A program made the position numbers and the translations under genes. This document shows positions 1 to 8,812 of a stretch of 64,000 nt of DNA, piece by piece. The DNA is from an uncultured Bacteroidota bacterium (GTDB taxonomy: Bacteria > Bacteroidota > Bacteroidia > Flavobacteriales > Flavobacteriaceae), in NCBI GenBank assembly GCA_902593165.1, contig CACJHI010000002.1:1-64000 (forward strand), in the 5' to 3' direction. Positions within the stretch are counted from its first letter, which is position 1; each line of letters opens with the position of its first letter. Below the pieces are notes generated by a model, which saw only the letters and a program-made list of their open reading frames with translations, ran no database searches and was not told the DNA's origin.

Positions 1-37
1 CTCTAGAATTAAAAACATTTTTAAAAGCAAATAATTG

Positions 38-121
38 TGCCTACGACTGGACTCGAACCAGCACGAGCATAAGCTCACTACCCCCTCAAGGTAGCGTGTA
101 TACCAATTTCACCACGTAGGC
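38..121 (-). tRNA. tRNA-Leu (anticodon GAG)
   Basis: Reverse complement GCCTACGTGGTGAAATTGGTATACACGC-TACCTTGAGGGGGTA-...GGTTCGAGTCCAGTCGTAGGC-A; acceptor stem GCCTACG/CGTAGGC, long variable arm, anticodon loop TTGAGGG. Confidence 0.95.
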
Positions 122-138
122 AATAAAAAAAAGGGTAG

Positions 139-211
139 TGACCTGGCTGGGGCTCGAACCCAGGACCCTCTCCTTAAAAGGGAGATGCTCTACCAACTGA
201 GCTACCAGGTC
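139..211 (-). tRNA. tRNA-Lys (anticodon TTT)
   Basis: Reverse complement GACCTGGTAGCTCAGTTGGTAGAGCATCTCCCTTTTAAGGAGAGGGTCCTGGGTTCGAGCCCCAGCCAGGTCA; acceptor GACCTGG/CCAGGTC; anticodon loop CTTTTAA. Confidence 0.95.
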
Positions 212-281
212 TAAAAAAGAGGTCAAATATACATTGAAATATTGATTATTCAATGATGTTTTTTATTATAAATTTGTTAAT

Positions 282-815
282 ATGAGTAAATCGATTGATA
301 CAATTTTTTTATTAGGTTATATGGGTGCTGGTAAAACTGTAATCGGTAGATCATTATCAAAGAAATTAGATTTTAAGTTTTATGATTTAGATAATTATAT
401 TGAGCAGATAGAGGGTAAAAAAGTCTCTGACATATTCAATGAAAAAAATGAAGTTTATTTTAGAAAAATTGAGAATAAGTATCTCCAGGAACTATCATTA
501 AAAAATGAAAAAAAAATTATTTCAACTGGTGGTGGAACTCCTTGTTTCAAAAATAACCTTGAAATTATTCAAAAATCCTCTAACTCGATATCTATTTATT
601 TAAAAGCTAATATTGAAACCTTAGTTATGAGATTATTCAATTCCATTGAGAAGCGACCAATTATCTCACACTTAAAAAAAGAGGATGAATTAAAAGAATT
701 TATAACAAAACATCTCTTTGAGAGAAGTTTCTATTACGAAAAATCAGATGTTAAAATTAAAACTGATGATATTGAATTAAAAGATATTGTCAAGTTGATA
801 GGAGAATTAATTTAA
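282..815 (+). CDS. aroK: Shikimate kinase
   Basis: P-loop LGYMGAGKTVIGRSL, DLD motif, STGGGTPC motif. Confidence 0.93.
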   Translation: MSKSIDTIFLLGYMGAGKTVIGRSLSKKLDFKFYDLDNYIEQIEGKKVSDIFNEKNEVYFRKIENKYLQELSLKNEKKIISTGGGTPCFKNNLEIIQKSSNSISIYLKANIETLVMRLFNSIEKRPIISHLKKEDELKEFITKHLFERSFYYEKSDVKIKTDDIELKDIVKLIGELI

Positions 816-1313
816 GTAAACAGTAAATTCTTCATCTTTATTAACTTCTACATCAACACGCTCATTCACAGAGGTTGAAAGATTTAGACCAGAAAAATTA
901 ATTTTAACAGGAAACAGAGAATGATCTCTATTTACCATTACAGCTGTTTTTATTTTAAATGGATTTTCCAACATTAAATTACTTATAATTAGTTGAAGAG
1001 TCCTTGCTGATTGTGATACATCACTTACAATTACTAAAGACAAATTATCGACGTTAAATTCTTTTTCAAATACTAAACTTTTATTAGAATTTGAATTTAT
1101 CTGAACACCAACTAATTCAGATTTAATTTTTGAATTTTGATTTATAAAATCAATAATTTTTTTTGCTATTATTTTTCCATTTTTGGAAACACCAAAAAAA
1201 ATAAGTTTCTTCTGATCTATATTGTCTTCAATAACTTCAAGACTAATCCTCTTTATTTTATTTTCGACATCAAAACAATCTAAAATGATATTCTGAGAAT
1301 TAATTTTGTTCAT
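807..1313 (-). CDS. Phosphoribosyltransferase-family protein (PyrR-like)
   Basis: Type I PRTase-like fold pattern (FFGVSKNGKIIAKKI...; LVIVSDVSQSARTLQ in the PRPP-loop position), divergent from a FKBP gene. Confidence 0.65.
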   Translation of the reverse strand: MNKINSQNIILDCFDVENKIKRISLEVIEDNIDQKKLIFFGVSKNGKIIAKKIIDFINQNSKIKSELVGVQINSNSNKSLVFEKEFNVDNLSLVIVSDVSQSARTLQLIISNLMLENPFKIKTAVMVNRDHSLFPVKINFSGLNLSTSVNERVDVEVNKDEEFTVYLN

Positions 1314-1364
1314 CTTTATACTCTTTTAAATAAATAAAGTAATGTTGTATCTTCGCACTAAATT

Positions 1365-2240
1365 ATGAAGAAAAAACTACTTTTTCTTGTTCCTCTATTG
1401 TTGTTATTCCTTCAATGTAAAAAAGATGATGAAACAACCCCTTATGTTATTAGAGAATATAGTGAACAAGTTACAGTTGATCATCAACTTTTAGAGGACT
1501 ATTTAAGAACCCATACATATAATTATAATGACTTCAATAATCAATCTAATTTGGATATTAGAATTGACACATTGATTAATCCAAATTCATCAAGACTATC
1601 ACTATATGATCAAGCAAGTATTAAGACCATTGATGTAACTGACGCAAATGGAAATATTGTCAAACATAATTTATATTATATAATAGCCAGACAAGGGGCT
1701 AATGAGAATCCCTCTGTAGCAGATTCTGTTTATGTATCTTATGATGGTTTTTTAACAGATGGCTATGTTTTTGATAACAGAAAATTTCCAATATGGCTTG
1801 ACCTAGCTAATTCTTTAGAAGGATTTAGGGAAGGTGTCTCAGAACTTAGAACTGGAAATTATTCTGAAAACTTAAACGGAACTATAACTTACGATTCTTT
1901 TGGTGTTGGTATTTTCTTTTTGCCCTCTGGATTAGGGTATTTCGAGAATACTTCGGGAGGAATCCCAGAGTACTCTCCTTTAGTGTTCTCTGTTAAATTA
2001 ATGACTTATGCTGAGACAGATCATGATAACGATGGAATACTTTCAATATTTGAGGATATAGATGGTGACGGAAAACCCTTTAGAGATGACTCAGATGGTG
2101 ATAATCTATGGAATATGTATGATACTGATGATGACGGTGATGGTATTCTCACTATTAATGAAATTGACAAAAACAATGATAGTGTAATTGATGATTCTAA
2201 TAATGATGGAATCCCTGACTATTTAGATCCCGATAATTAA
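1365..2240 (+). CDS. FKBP-type peptidyl-prolyl isomerase-like lipoprotein with C-terminal Asp-rich Ca-binding repeats
   Basis: Lipoprotein signal MKKKLLFLVPLLLLFLQC; FKBP-like VYVSYDGFLTDGYVFDNR...GFREGVSELRTG; C-terminal DxDxDG repeats. Confidence 0.75.
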   Translation: MKKKLLFLVPLLLLFLQCKKDDETTPYVIREYSEQVTVDHQLLEDYLRTHTYNYNDFNNQSNLDIRIDTLINPNSSRLSLYDQASIKTIDVTDANGNIVKHNLYYIIARQGANENPSVADSVYVSYDGFLTDGYVFDNRKFPIWLDLANSLEGFREGVSELRTGNYSENLNGTITYDSFGVGIFFLPSGLGYFENTSGGIPEYSPLVFSVKLMTYAETDHDNDGILSIFEDIDGDGKPFRDDSDGDNLWNMYDTDDDGDGILTINEIDKNNDSVIDDSNNDGIPDYLDPDN

Positions 2241-2902
2241 TCTTTCTTTTTAAATAAGTTATATGGTATGTCGTAAGATATATTTAATGATAATTTATTA
2301 GTTGTCGTATCTACATTGGCATTATCAAGATTAACGCCATTAGCATTTATAATAAGTAGTTCATTATTGTTAAGACCTCTTTCATATCTAAGACCAACAC
2401 TCAATGATCTAACTTTAACTCTTGTGCCAAGCAATAAACTAAGACTATATTGATCTTTGATTTCTTCAAGATCAAAATTACTAGAACTTGAAAGATTATA
2501 TTTAAAGGTTGGTCCTCCAAATAAACTTATGGGGCCTAATACTTTATACCCAAATATAATTGGAACTTGAAGATCTGTTGACTTGTATGAGTGCTCAGCT
2601 ATATTAATTGATTGAGTTAATACTGAGGTGTCATTATTACTTGAAAAAGCAGTCCCATTCTTTGACTTTGAAAAAATTAGATTTAACTCAGGTCTTATAT
2701 AAAATGTAATTAAATCTATTTCTGTATAAACACCTAGTTGAAATCCAGTTGAATTCTTTAAATCAAGATCATAATCATCAATTTTTGTCTTGATATTTTT
2801 TATTGATCCAAAATTATCATCATTTAAGCCAACATTTATACCAAAGTTTCCTTGGGCGAATATTGATCCAGACATCAAAAAAAATAAAATAAAAATTCTC
2901 AT
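2237..2902 (-). CDS. Outer-membrane beta-barrel protein (PorT-like family)
   Basis: Signal peptide MRIFILFFLMSGSIFAQ; alternating beta pattern; GVYTEIDLITFYIRPELNLIFSKS. Confidence 0.65.
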   Translation of the reverse strand: MRIFILFFLMSGSIFAQGNFGINVGLNDDNFGSIKNIKTKIDDYDLDLKNSTGFQLGVYTEIDLITFYIRPELNLIFSKSKNGTAFSSNNDTSVLTQSINIAEHSYKSTDLQVPIIFGYKVLGPISLFGGPTFKYNLSSSSNFDLEEIKDQYSLSLLLGTRVKVRSLSVGLRYERGLNNNELLIINANGVNLDNANVDTTTNKLSLNISYDIPYNLFKKKD

Positions 2903-3858
2903 TAAGCTTTTCTTTTTAAAACTCTAGTTACAGCTTTAATGATTGAATCACTATTTAAACCATATTTATTCATAAGGTCAAGTGGAGTTCCAGACTCTCC
3001 AAATGTATCGTTAGTACCAACAAACTCCTGAGGATATGGAGCTCTAGAAGTAAGAAGTCTAGCAACACTTTCACCTAATCCTCCATAAATATTGTGTTCC
3101 TCAGCTGAGACTAAACACCCTGTTTTGTTTATAGAATTCAGAATTATGTCCTCATCAAGGGGTTTAATTGTATGGATATTAATAATCTCAGCATTAACAC
3201 CATTTTCATGTAATTTTTCTGCTGCTTGAATTGCCTCCCATACAAGATGCCCAGTAGCAACAATAGTCACATCACTTCCTTCGGTCATTAATATACCTTT
3301 CCCAATTTGAAACTTATCAGATGAATCTGTAAAATTTGCAACTTTAGGTCTACCAAATCTTAAGTAAACTGGTCCATCAAAATTACATATTTCCAGAGTA
3401 GCAGATTTTGTTTGATTAAAATCACAAGTATTAATAACAGTAATTCCTGGTAACATTTTCATGAGTCCTATATCTTCTAGAATCTGATGAGTTGCTCCAT
3501 CTTCTCCCAAAGTTATTCCAGCGTGAGAAGCACATATTTTTACATTTTTATTAGAATATGCAACTGATTGTCTTATTTGGTCATAAACTCTCCCAGTAGA
3601 GAAATTAGCAAAAGTGCCTGTGAAAGGAATCTTGCCTCCAGTAGCCAAGCCTGCTGCAAGTCCAATCATATTTGCCTCTGCTATGCCTACTTGAAAAAAT
3701 CTTTCGGGGTTTTCATCTGCAAAAGTATTCATCTTAAGAGATCCCGTTAAATCAGCACAGAGTGCAACAACTTCAGTATTGTTTCTACCAAGTTCTGTAA
3801 GACCTTCGCCAAAACCAGATCTTGTATCCTTATCACCTTGATTACTATACTTTCTCAT
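2902..3858 (-). CDS. Transketolase, C-terminal subunit
   Basis: Transketolase pyrimidine-binding and C-terminal domains (VALCADLTGSLKMNTFADENPERFFQVGIAEANMIGLAAGLA). Confidence 0.92.
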   Translation of the reverse strand: MRKYSNQGDKDTRSGFGEGLTELGRNNTEVVALCADLTGSLKMNTFADENPERFFQVGIAEANMIGLAAGLATGGKIPFTGTFANFSTGRVYDQIRQSVAYSNKNVKICASHAGITLGEDGATHQILEDIGLMKMLPGITVINTCDFNQTKSATLEICNFDGPVYLRFGRPKVANFTDSSDKFQIGKGILMTEGSDVTIVATGHLVWEAIQAAEKLHENGVNAEIINIHTIKPLDEDIILNSINKTGCLVSAEEHNIYGGLGESVARLLTSRAPYPQEFVGTNDTFGESGTPLDLMNKYGLNSDSIIKAVTRVLKRKA

Positions 3859-3859
3859 A

Positions 3860-4690
3860 TTAATAGTCTCCTAGAGTTTCTGGATTTTGATTTAAAGCCT
3901 TTTCAAGTTGCTCATCATTAGGAGCTACACCGTGCCACTTGTGAGTATGCATCATAAAGTCAACACCATTACCCATAACTGTCTTCATAAGTATCACAAT
4001 AGGTTTTCCTTTCATGCTACTTTTTTTTGCCTCACACATTATTTCATAAACTTCATCTAAGGAATTTCCATCTTCAACTTCAAGAACTTTCCAATTAAAA
4101 GATTCAAGCTTTAATTTTAAGTTGCCAATATCTAGAACATCCTCTGTAGATCCGTCAATTTGCTGTCCATTATAATCAACTGTTACAATTATATTATCAA
4201 CTTTATTTGCTGATGCATACATAAAAGCTTCCCAGTTTTGCCCTTCTTGAAGCTCCCCATCTCCAGTTAAAACGTAGACAAGTGAATCATCATTATTTAA
4301 TTTTTTAGAAAGGGCAATCCCTAATCCTACAGATAATCCTTGACCAAGTGAGCCTGATGAGATATTAACTCCTGGTAAATTATCATGATTAGTTGGATGA
4401 CCTTGAAGTCTTGAATTAATTTTTCTGAAAGTACCTAACTCTTTTATGTCAAAATATCCGGATCTAGCTAAAGTACTGTAATAAACAGGTGAAATGTGTC
4501 CATTTGATAAAATAAACATGTCTTTTAAATTATTGTCACCATCATGTTTCATTATTCTATTGTAAAGTGTTACAAAAAACTCTACACATCCTAGAGATCC
4601 TCCAGGATGACCCGAATTAACAGCGTGAACCATTCTTAATATGTCTCTTCTGGTTTGAAATACCAGCTTATCTAGGTCCTCCCTTATCAT
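3860..4690 (-). CDS. Transketolase, N-terminal subunit
   Basis: ThDP-binding transketolase N-domain (HAVNSGHPGGSLGCVEFFVTLY; LTGDGELQEGQNWEA). Confidence 0.93.
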   Translation of the reverse strand: MIREDLDKLVFQTRRDILRMVHAVNSGHPGGSLGCVEFFVTLYNRIMKHDGDNNLKDMFILSNGHISPVYYSTLARSGYFDIKELGTFRKINSRLQGHPTNHDNLPGVNISSGSLGQGLSVGLGIALSKKLNNDDSLVYVLTGDGELQEGQNWEAFMYASANKVDNIIVTVDYNGQQIDGSTEDVLDIGNLKLKLESFNWKVLEVEDGNSLDEVYEIMCEAKKSSMKGKPIVILMKTVMGNGVDFMMHTHKWHGVAPNDEQLEKALNQNPETLGDY

Positions 4691-4798
4691 TTCCGTAAAT
4701 GTATAATTAAACTATAACTAACAAAACTCTTTTTATTATAAATTATATATAAATAATTAACAATCTAATTATGATGTTAATTACTTTATTATTTTTGA

Positions 4799-5869
4799 TT
4801 GATGAAGATTATAGATAAGTATATAATCAAGAAATATCTCAGTACTTTTTTTGTAATGTTTGGTCTATTTATTCCAATTGGAATAATGGTAGATTTTGCA
4901 GAAAAAATTGATAAGTTTAGAGAAAATGAGGTCCCTGCTGATTTGATTTTAAATTATTATGTTGATTTTATTTGGTACTTCGGAAGTCAGCTCTATCCAG
5001 TATTTTTATTCTTAGCTGTTATCTTTTTTACATCAAAGCTTGCTAATAACACTGAAATAACTGCAATACTTTCATCGGGTCTTTCATTTCGAAGATTTGC
5101 TAAGCCATACTTCATTTCATCATCAATCATTGTTGTCTTTGCTCTCTTCTCTGGAATGTTTATTGTTCCAAAATCAAATCAAAATTTCAATGAATTTATT
5201 GCTGAGTATGTTAAACCAGAAAATAAAAGAAATACATCAAGGATTTTCAAACAAATTAATGAGAGTGAATACATTTATGCAAGTACTTTTGATCCATCTA
5301 GAAAGAGAGCTTTAAATTTTACTTTAGAAAGTTTTGATGAGAATAAATTGAAGCATAAAATATCTGCTACAACTATTAGATGGGATGATTCAATCTTTAG
5401 GCTAGTAAATTATGTTAAAAGAACGTTTGTAGATGAAAAGGAATATATTGAGAGAGTCACAAGGAAAGATACAATACTTGACTTTGATATAGATGATTTA
5501 GCACCACTTAATTACGTTGCAGAGACTCTGAATTTTTTTGAATTAAATGATCTCATTAGATATGAAAAAAGAGCTGGATCACCACTAATTAACTCACATT
5601 TACTTGTCAGACATAAAAGATATACAATCCCTCTATCATGCTTTATTCTTACTCTAATTGCACTCTCTGTTTCCTCATTTAAAAGAAGAGGTGGTACAGG
5701 TAGTAATTTAGCAATAGGTGTCTCTCTTGGTTTCTTATTTATTTTTTTAGATAAAATTTTCAGTGTTTTAGTAATTAAATCTAATTTTTCCCCTGCTATT
5801 GCCTCCTGGGGGATACTTTTAATCTTTTTAATAATAGCAATATTTTTATTAAAAAAGGCCATTAGATAG
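4799..5869 (+). CDS. LptF/LptG-family (YjgP/YjgQ) permease
   Basis: N-terminal IIDKYIIKKYLSTFFVMFGLF and TM pattern typical of LptF/G. Confidence 0.85.
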   Translation: MMKIIDKYIIKKYLSTFFVMFGLFIPIGIMVDFAEKIDKFRENEVPADLILNYYVDFIWYFGSQLYPVFLFLAVIFFTSKLANNTEITAILSSGLSFRRFAKPYFISSSIIVVFALFSGMFIVPKSNQNFNEFIAEYVKPENKRNTSRIFKQINESEYIYASTFDPSRKRALNFTLESFDENKLKHKISATTIRWDDSIFRLVNYVKRTFVDEKEYIERVTRKDTILDFDIDDLAPLNYVAETLNFFELNDLIRYEKRAGSPLINSHLLVRHKRYTIPLSCFILTLIALSVSSFKRRGGTGSNLAIGVSLGFLFIFLDKIFSVLVIKSNFSPAIASWGILLIFLIIAIFLLKKAIR

Positions 5870-5906
5870 ATTGTATAATTAAACTATATTTACATAAATT
5901 TTACTT

Positions 5907-6860
5907 ATGGAGTTTTTAGAATTTGAAGTTCCAATTAAAGAAATTTTAGATCAGATAGAAAAGTGTAAGTCAATTGAGAATGAATCTGATGTTGATATCA
6001 CTAAGACTTATAATCTTCTTCAAAGGAAGCTAGTTGAAACAAAAAAAGATATATACGGAAATCTATCTGCATGGCAGAGAGTTCAGCTTTCAAGGCATCC
6101 GAATAGACCATACACTTTAGACTATATTAATCACATTTGCGGAGGTTCATTTTTAGAGTTACATGGAGATAGAAACGTGGGTGATGACAAGGCAATGATT
6201 GGTGGTCTTGGTAAAATTGAAGATCAATCATTTATGTTTATTGGAACTCAAAAGGGTTATAATACAAAGACTAGACAATATAGGAATTTTGGAATGGCTA
6301 ATCCTGAGGGATACAGAAAAGCTCTTAGGTTGATGAGGCAAGCTGAAAAATTTAACATTCCTATTGTTACTCTTATTGATACTCCTGGAGCATTTCCAGG
6401 ACTTGAAGCGGAAGAAAGGGGGCAGGGTGAAGCAATTGCAAGAAATATCTATGAAATGATGAATATTGAAGTACCTATAATAAATATCATTATTGGTGAA
6501 GGAGCTTCAGGAGGAGCGTTAGGAATTGGAGTTGGTGATAAGATATTAATGCTTGAAAACACCTGGTACTCTGTAATATCTCCAGAATCATGTTCATCAA
6601 TTTTATGGAGAAGTTGGGAACACAAAGAGGAGGCAGCTGATGCACTAAAATTAACTGCTAAAGATATGCTTAAGAATAAGCTGATCGATAAAATTGTACC
6701 AGAACCACTAGGCGGGGCACATTATGATCCAGATCAAACATATGAATCTGTAAAAGAAAATATTATTTTTTTCTATAAAAAAATTAAGTCTTTGTCTAAA
6801 GATAAGATGATAAACAATCGAAGAAAAAAATTTACGAAAATCGGAAATTTTAAAGGCTAA
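5907..6860 (+). CDS. accA: Acetyl-CoA carboxylase carboxyltransferase subunit alpha
   Basis: [58 protein letters not shown]. Confidence 0.97.
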   Translation: MEFLEFEVPIKEILDQIEKCKSIENESDVDITKTYNLLQRKLVETKKDIYGNLSAWQRVQLSRHPNRPYTLDYINHICGGSFLELHGDRNVGDDKAMIGGLGKIEDQSFMFIGTQKGYNTKTRQYRNFGMANPEGYRKALRLMRQAEKFNIPIVTLIDTPGAFPGLEAEERGQGEAIARNIYEMMNIEVPIINIIIGEGASGGALGIGVGDKILMLENTWYSVISPESCSSILWRSWEHKEEAADALKLTAKDMLKNKLIDKIVPEPLGGAHYDPDQTYESVKENIIFFYKKIKSLSKDKMINNRRKKFTKIGNFKG

Positions 6861-6866
6861 TTAGGG

Positions 6867-6897
6867 TATTAACAATTTTCAGTACTTATTAACAATT
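6867..6897. repeat. Two direct copies of TATTAACAATT spaced 20 bp start to start, upstream of dnaB
   Basis: Exact 11-bp matches at 6867-6877 and 6887-6897. Confidence 0.8.
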
Positions 6898-6971
6898 CAT
6901 TTGTTTAAATTTTTTTTTATTTCATTTTAGAATTCTGAATTTTAAAAATTCATTTTCCATACATTTACTAA

Positions 6972-8477
6972 ATGGAGAAAAGAAATCCCCTTAAAATATA
7001 TGAAAATGATAATGCATCAATAGTCAACCTATCTGATGGTAAAATTCCCCCTCAAGCAATAGATCTAGAAGAGGCAGTAATAGGTGCAATGCTTATTGAT
7101 GAAAAAGGTGTAAATGAAATAATTGAAATCTTATCTCCTGAGGTTTTTTATAAAAAATCACATCAACTTATATATGAATCAATAGAAAGATTATTTAGAG
7201 AGTCTGAACCAATCGATTTATTAACCGTTTCTGCAGATCTCAAGAAAAATAAAAATTTTGAAGCTGTTGGTGGAGATTTTTATTTAATTAATCTATCTCA
7301 GAAGGTTTCCTCATCTGCTCATATTGAATTTCATTCAAGGATTATACTTCAAAAATTTATTCAAAGGAAATTGATTACAATTTCTAATGAAATTATTCAA
7401 AAATCATATAACGAAAGTACTGATGTAATTGATCTGTTAGATGAAGCCGAATCAAAATTATATGATGTTGCTCAAGGTAACATAAGAGGGACAAGCGAGA
7501 CTGCACAAACTCTTGTAAAGAAAGCAAAAGATAGAATTGAAGAAATTGGTAATAAAGAGGGCGCTTTAAGTGGTGTTTCAACTGGTTTTGAAAAACTTGA
7601 CACACTTACTTCTGGATGGCAGCCAAGTGACCTTGTCATAATTGCTGCAAGACCGGGTATGGGTAAAACTGCTTTAGCATTGTCAATGGCTAGGAATATT
7701 TCCGTTAAACAAAATATACCTGTTGCGTTCTTTTCTTTAGAGATGTCATCTGTTCAATTAATAACTAGATTAATTTCATCAGAAACAGGTCTTGTTTCAG
7801 ATAAGCTCAGAACTGGTAAACTTGCCGAGCATGAATGGCAACAACTTAATATCAAAGTCTCAGATCTTGAATCAGCTCCACTATACATTGACGATAGTCC
7901 ATCATTAACAATCTTTGAACTAAGAGCTAAAGCTCGAAGACTAGCCTCATCTCATGGAATTAAATTGATTATAATTGATTATTTACAGTTGATGAACATT
8001 GGTTCTTCTAATAAAGCTGGAAACAGAGAACAAGAGATTTCAACAATTTCCAGGAATCTTAAGGCACTTGCAAAAGAGTTAGATATTCCAGTTATTGCTT
8101 TATCTCAGCTTTCCAGAGCAGTTGAAACAAGAGGTGGAACTAAAAGACCAATTCTCTCAGATCTAAGAGAATCAGGTGCTATTGAACAAGATGCAGATAT
8201 TGTTTCATTCTTATATAGACCTGAATATTATGGAATAAATGAATGGGATGATGAGATGAAGACTCCTTCTGAGGGTCAAGGAGAATTTATTGTTGCTAAA
8301 CATAGGAACGGAGCTCTAGACTCTATTAAGCTGAAGTTTATTGCTAATCTTGGTAAGTTTGAAGATCTAGGTGGTTTTGACTCTCCATTTGAATTTCAAT
8401 CTAAGCTTAATCCTGATAATAAATTAAGTGATTTTAGTGAGCCATCGAATAAAGATGATGACGATATCCCATTCTAA
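6972..8477 (+). CDS. dnaB: Replicative DNA helicase DnaB
   Basis: PQAIDLEEAVIGAML; Walker A ARPGMGKTALALS; IIDYLQLM; LRESGAIEQDAD; no intein. Confidence 0.97.
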   Translation: MEKRNPLKIYENDNASIVNLSDGKIPPQAIDLEEAVIGAMLIDEKGVNEIIEILSPEVFYKKSHQLIYESIERLFRESEPIDLLTVSADLKKNKNFEAVGGDFYLINLSQKVSSSAHIEFHSRIILQKFIQRKLITISNEIIQKSYNESTDVIDLLDEAESKLYDVAQGNIRGTSETAQTLVKKAKDRIEEIGNKEGALSGVSTGFEKLDTLTSGWQPSDLVIIAARPGMGKTALALSMARNISVKQNIPVAFFSLEMSSVQLITRLISSETGLVSDKLRTGKLAEHEWQQLNIKVSDLESAPLYIDDSPSLTIFELRAKARRLASSHGIKLIIIDYLQLMNIGSSNKAGNREQEISTISRNLKALAKELDIPVIALSQLSRAVETRGGTKRPILSDLRESGAIEQDADIVSFLYRPEYYGINEWDDEMKTPSEGQGEFIVAKHRNGALDSIKLKFIANLGKFEDLGGFDSPFEFQSKLNPDNKLSDFSEPSNKDDDDIPF

Positions 8478-8510
8478 AGAGATATTGTTTGATAAGTTTT
8501 AACCAAAAAA

Positions 8511-8531
8511 AAGCCCTTAAAGGGCTTTTTT
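8511..8531. terminator. Bidirectional rho-independent-like terminator
   Basis: GCCCT-TAA-AGGGC hairpin (8513-8525) with A tract before and T6 after, between convergent dnaB and csp. Confidence 0.85.
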
Positions 8532-8549
8532 ATATTGTAATAGGGGGGA

Positions 8550-8744
8550 TTAAGAAATAACTTTAACGTTAATTGCATTTAAACCTTTATTACCTTCTTT
8601 TAATTCAAATTCTACTTTATCTCCCTCTGTAATCCTGTCAATAAGACCTGAAACATGAACGAAATGTTCTGTATCCGAATCATCTTCTTTAATAAAACCA
8701 TAACCTTTGGTCTCGTTGAAGAATTTTACTAATCCTGTACTCAT
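8550..8744 (-). CDS. Cold-shock domain protein
   Basis: MSTGLVKFFNETKGYGFIKEDDSDTEHFVHVSGL (RNP1/RNP2). Confidence 0.92.
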   Translation of the reverse strand: MSTGLVKFFNETKGYGFIKEDDSDTEHFVHVSGLIDRITEGDKVEFELKEGNKGLNAINVKVIS

Positions 8745-8812
8745 ATATTGTTTTTAATAATTTTAGCGAAAATACTCTAATATTTTAATAAATCAATTGA
8801 ATTTGCAATTAA

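Noticed and set aside
3568-3750. Short ORF on the opposite strand of the transketolase C-terminal gene
   Set aside because: Shadow ORF wholly inside a strongly conserved gene; no recognisable protein features.
5097-5315. Other short overlapping tracked ORFs (e.g. 5097-5315, 5512-5862, 7393-7605, 18722-18988, 20354-20584, 31666-31929, 35318-35506, 49116-49349, 50607-50927, 58605-58907, 59660-59938)
   Set aside because: All lie inside confidently identified genes in another frame or on the other strand; low-complexity compositions typical of AT-rich shadow ORFs.
6972-8477. Intein in dnaB
   Set aside because: Reading frame is continuous at normal length with all helicase motifs contiguous.
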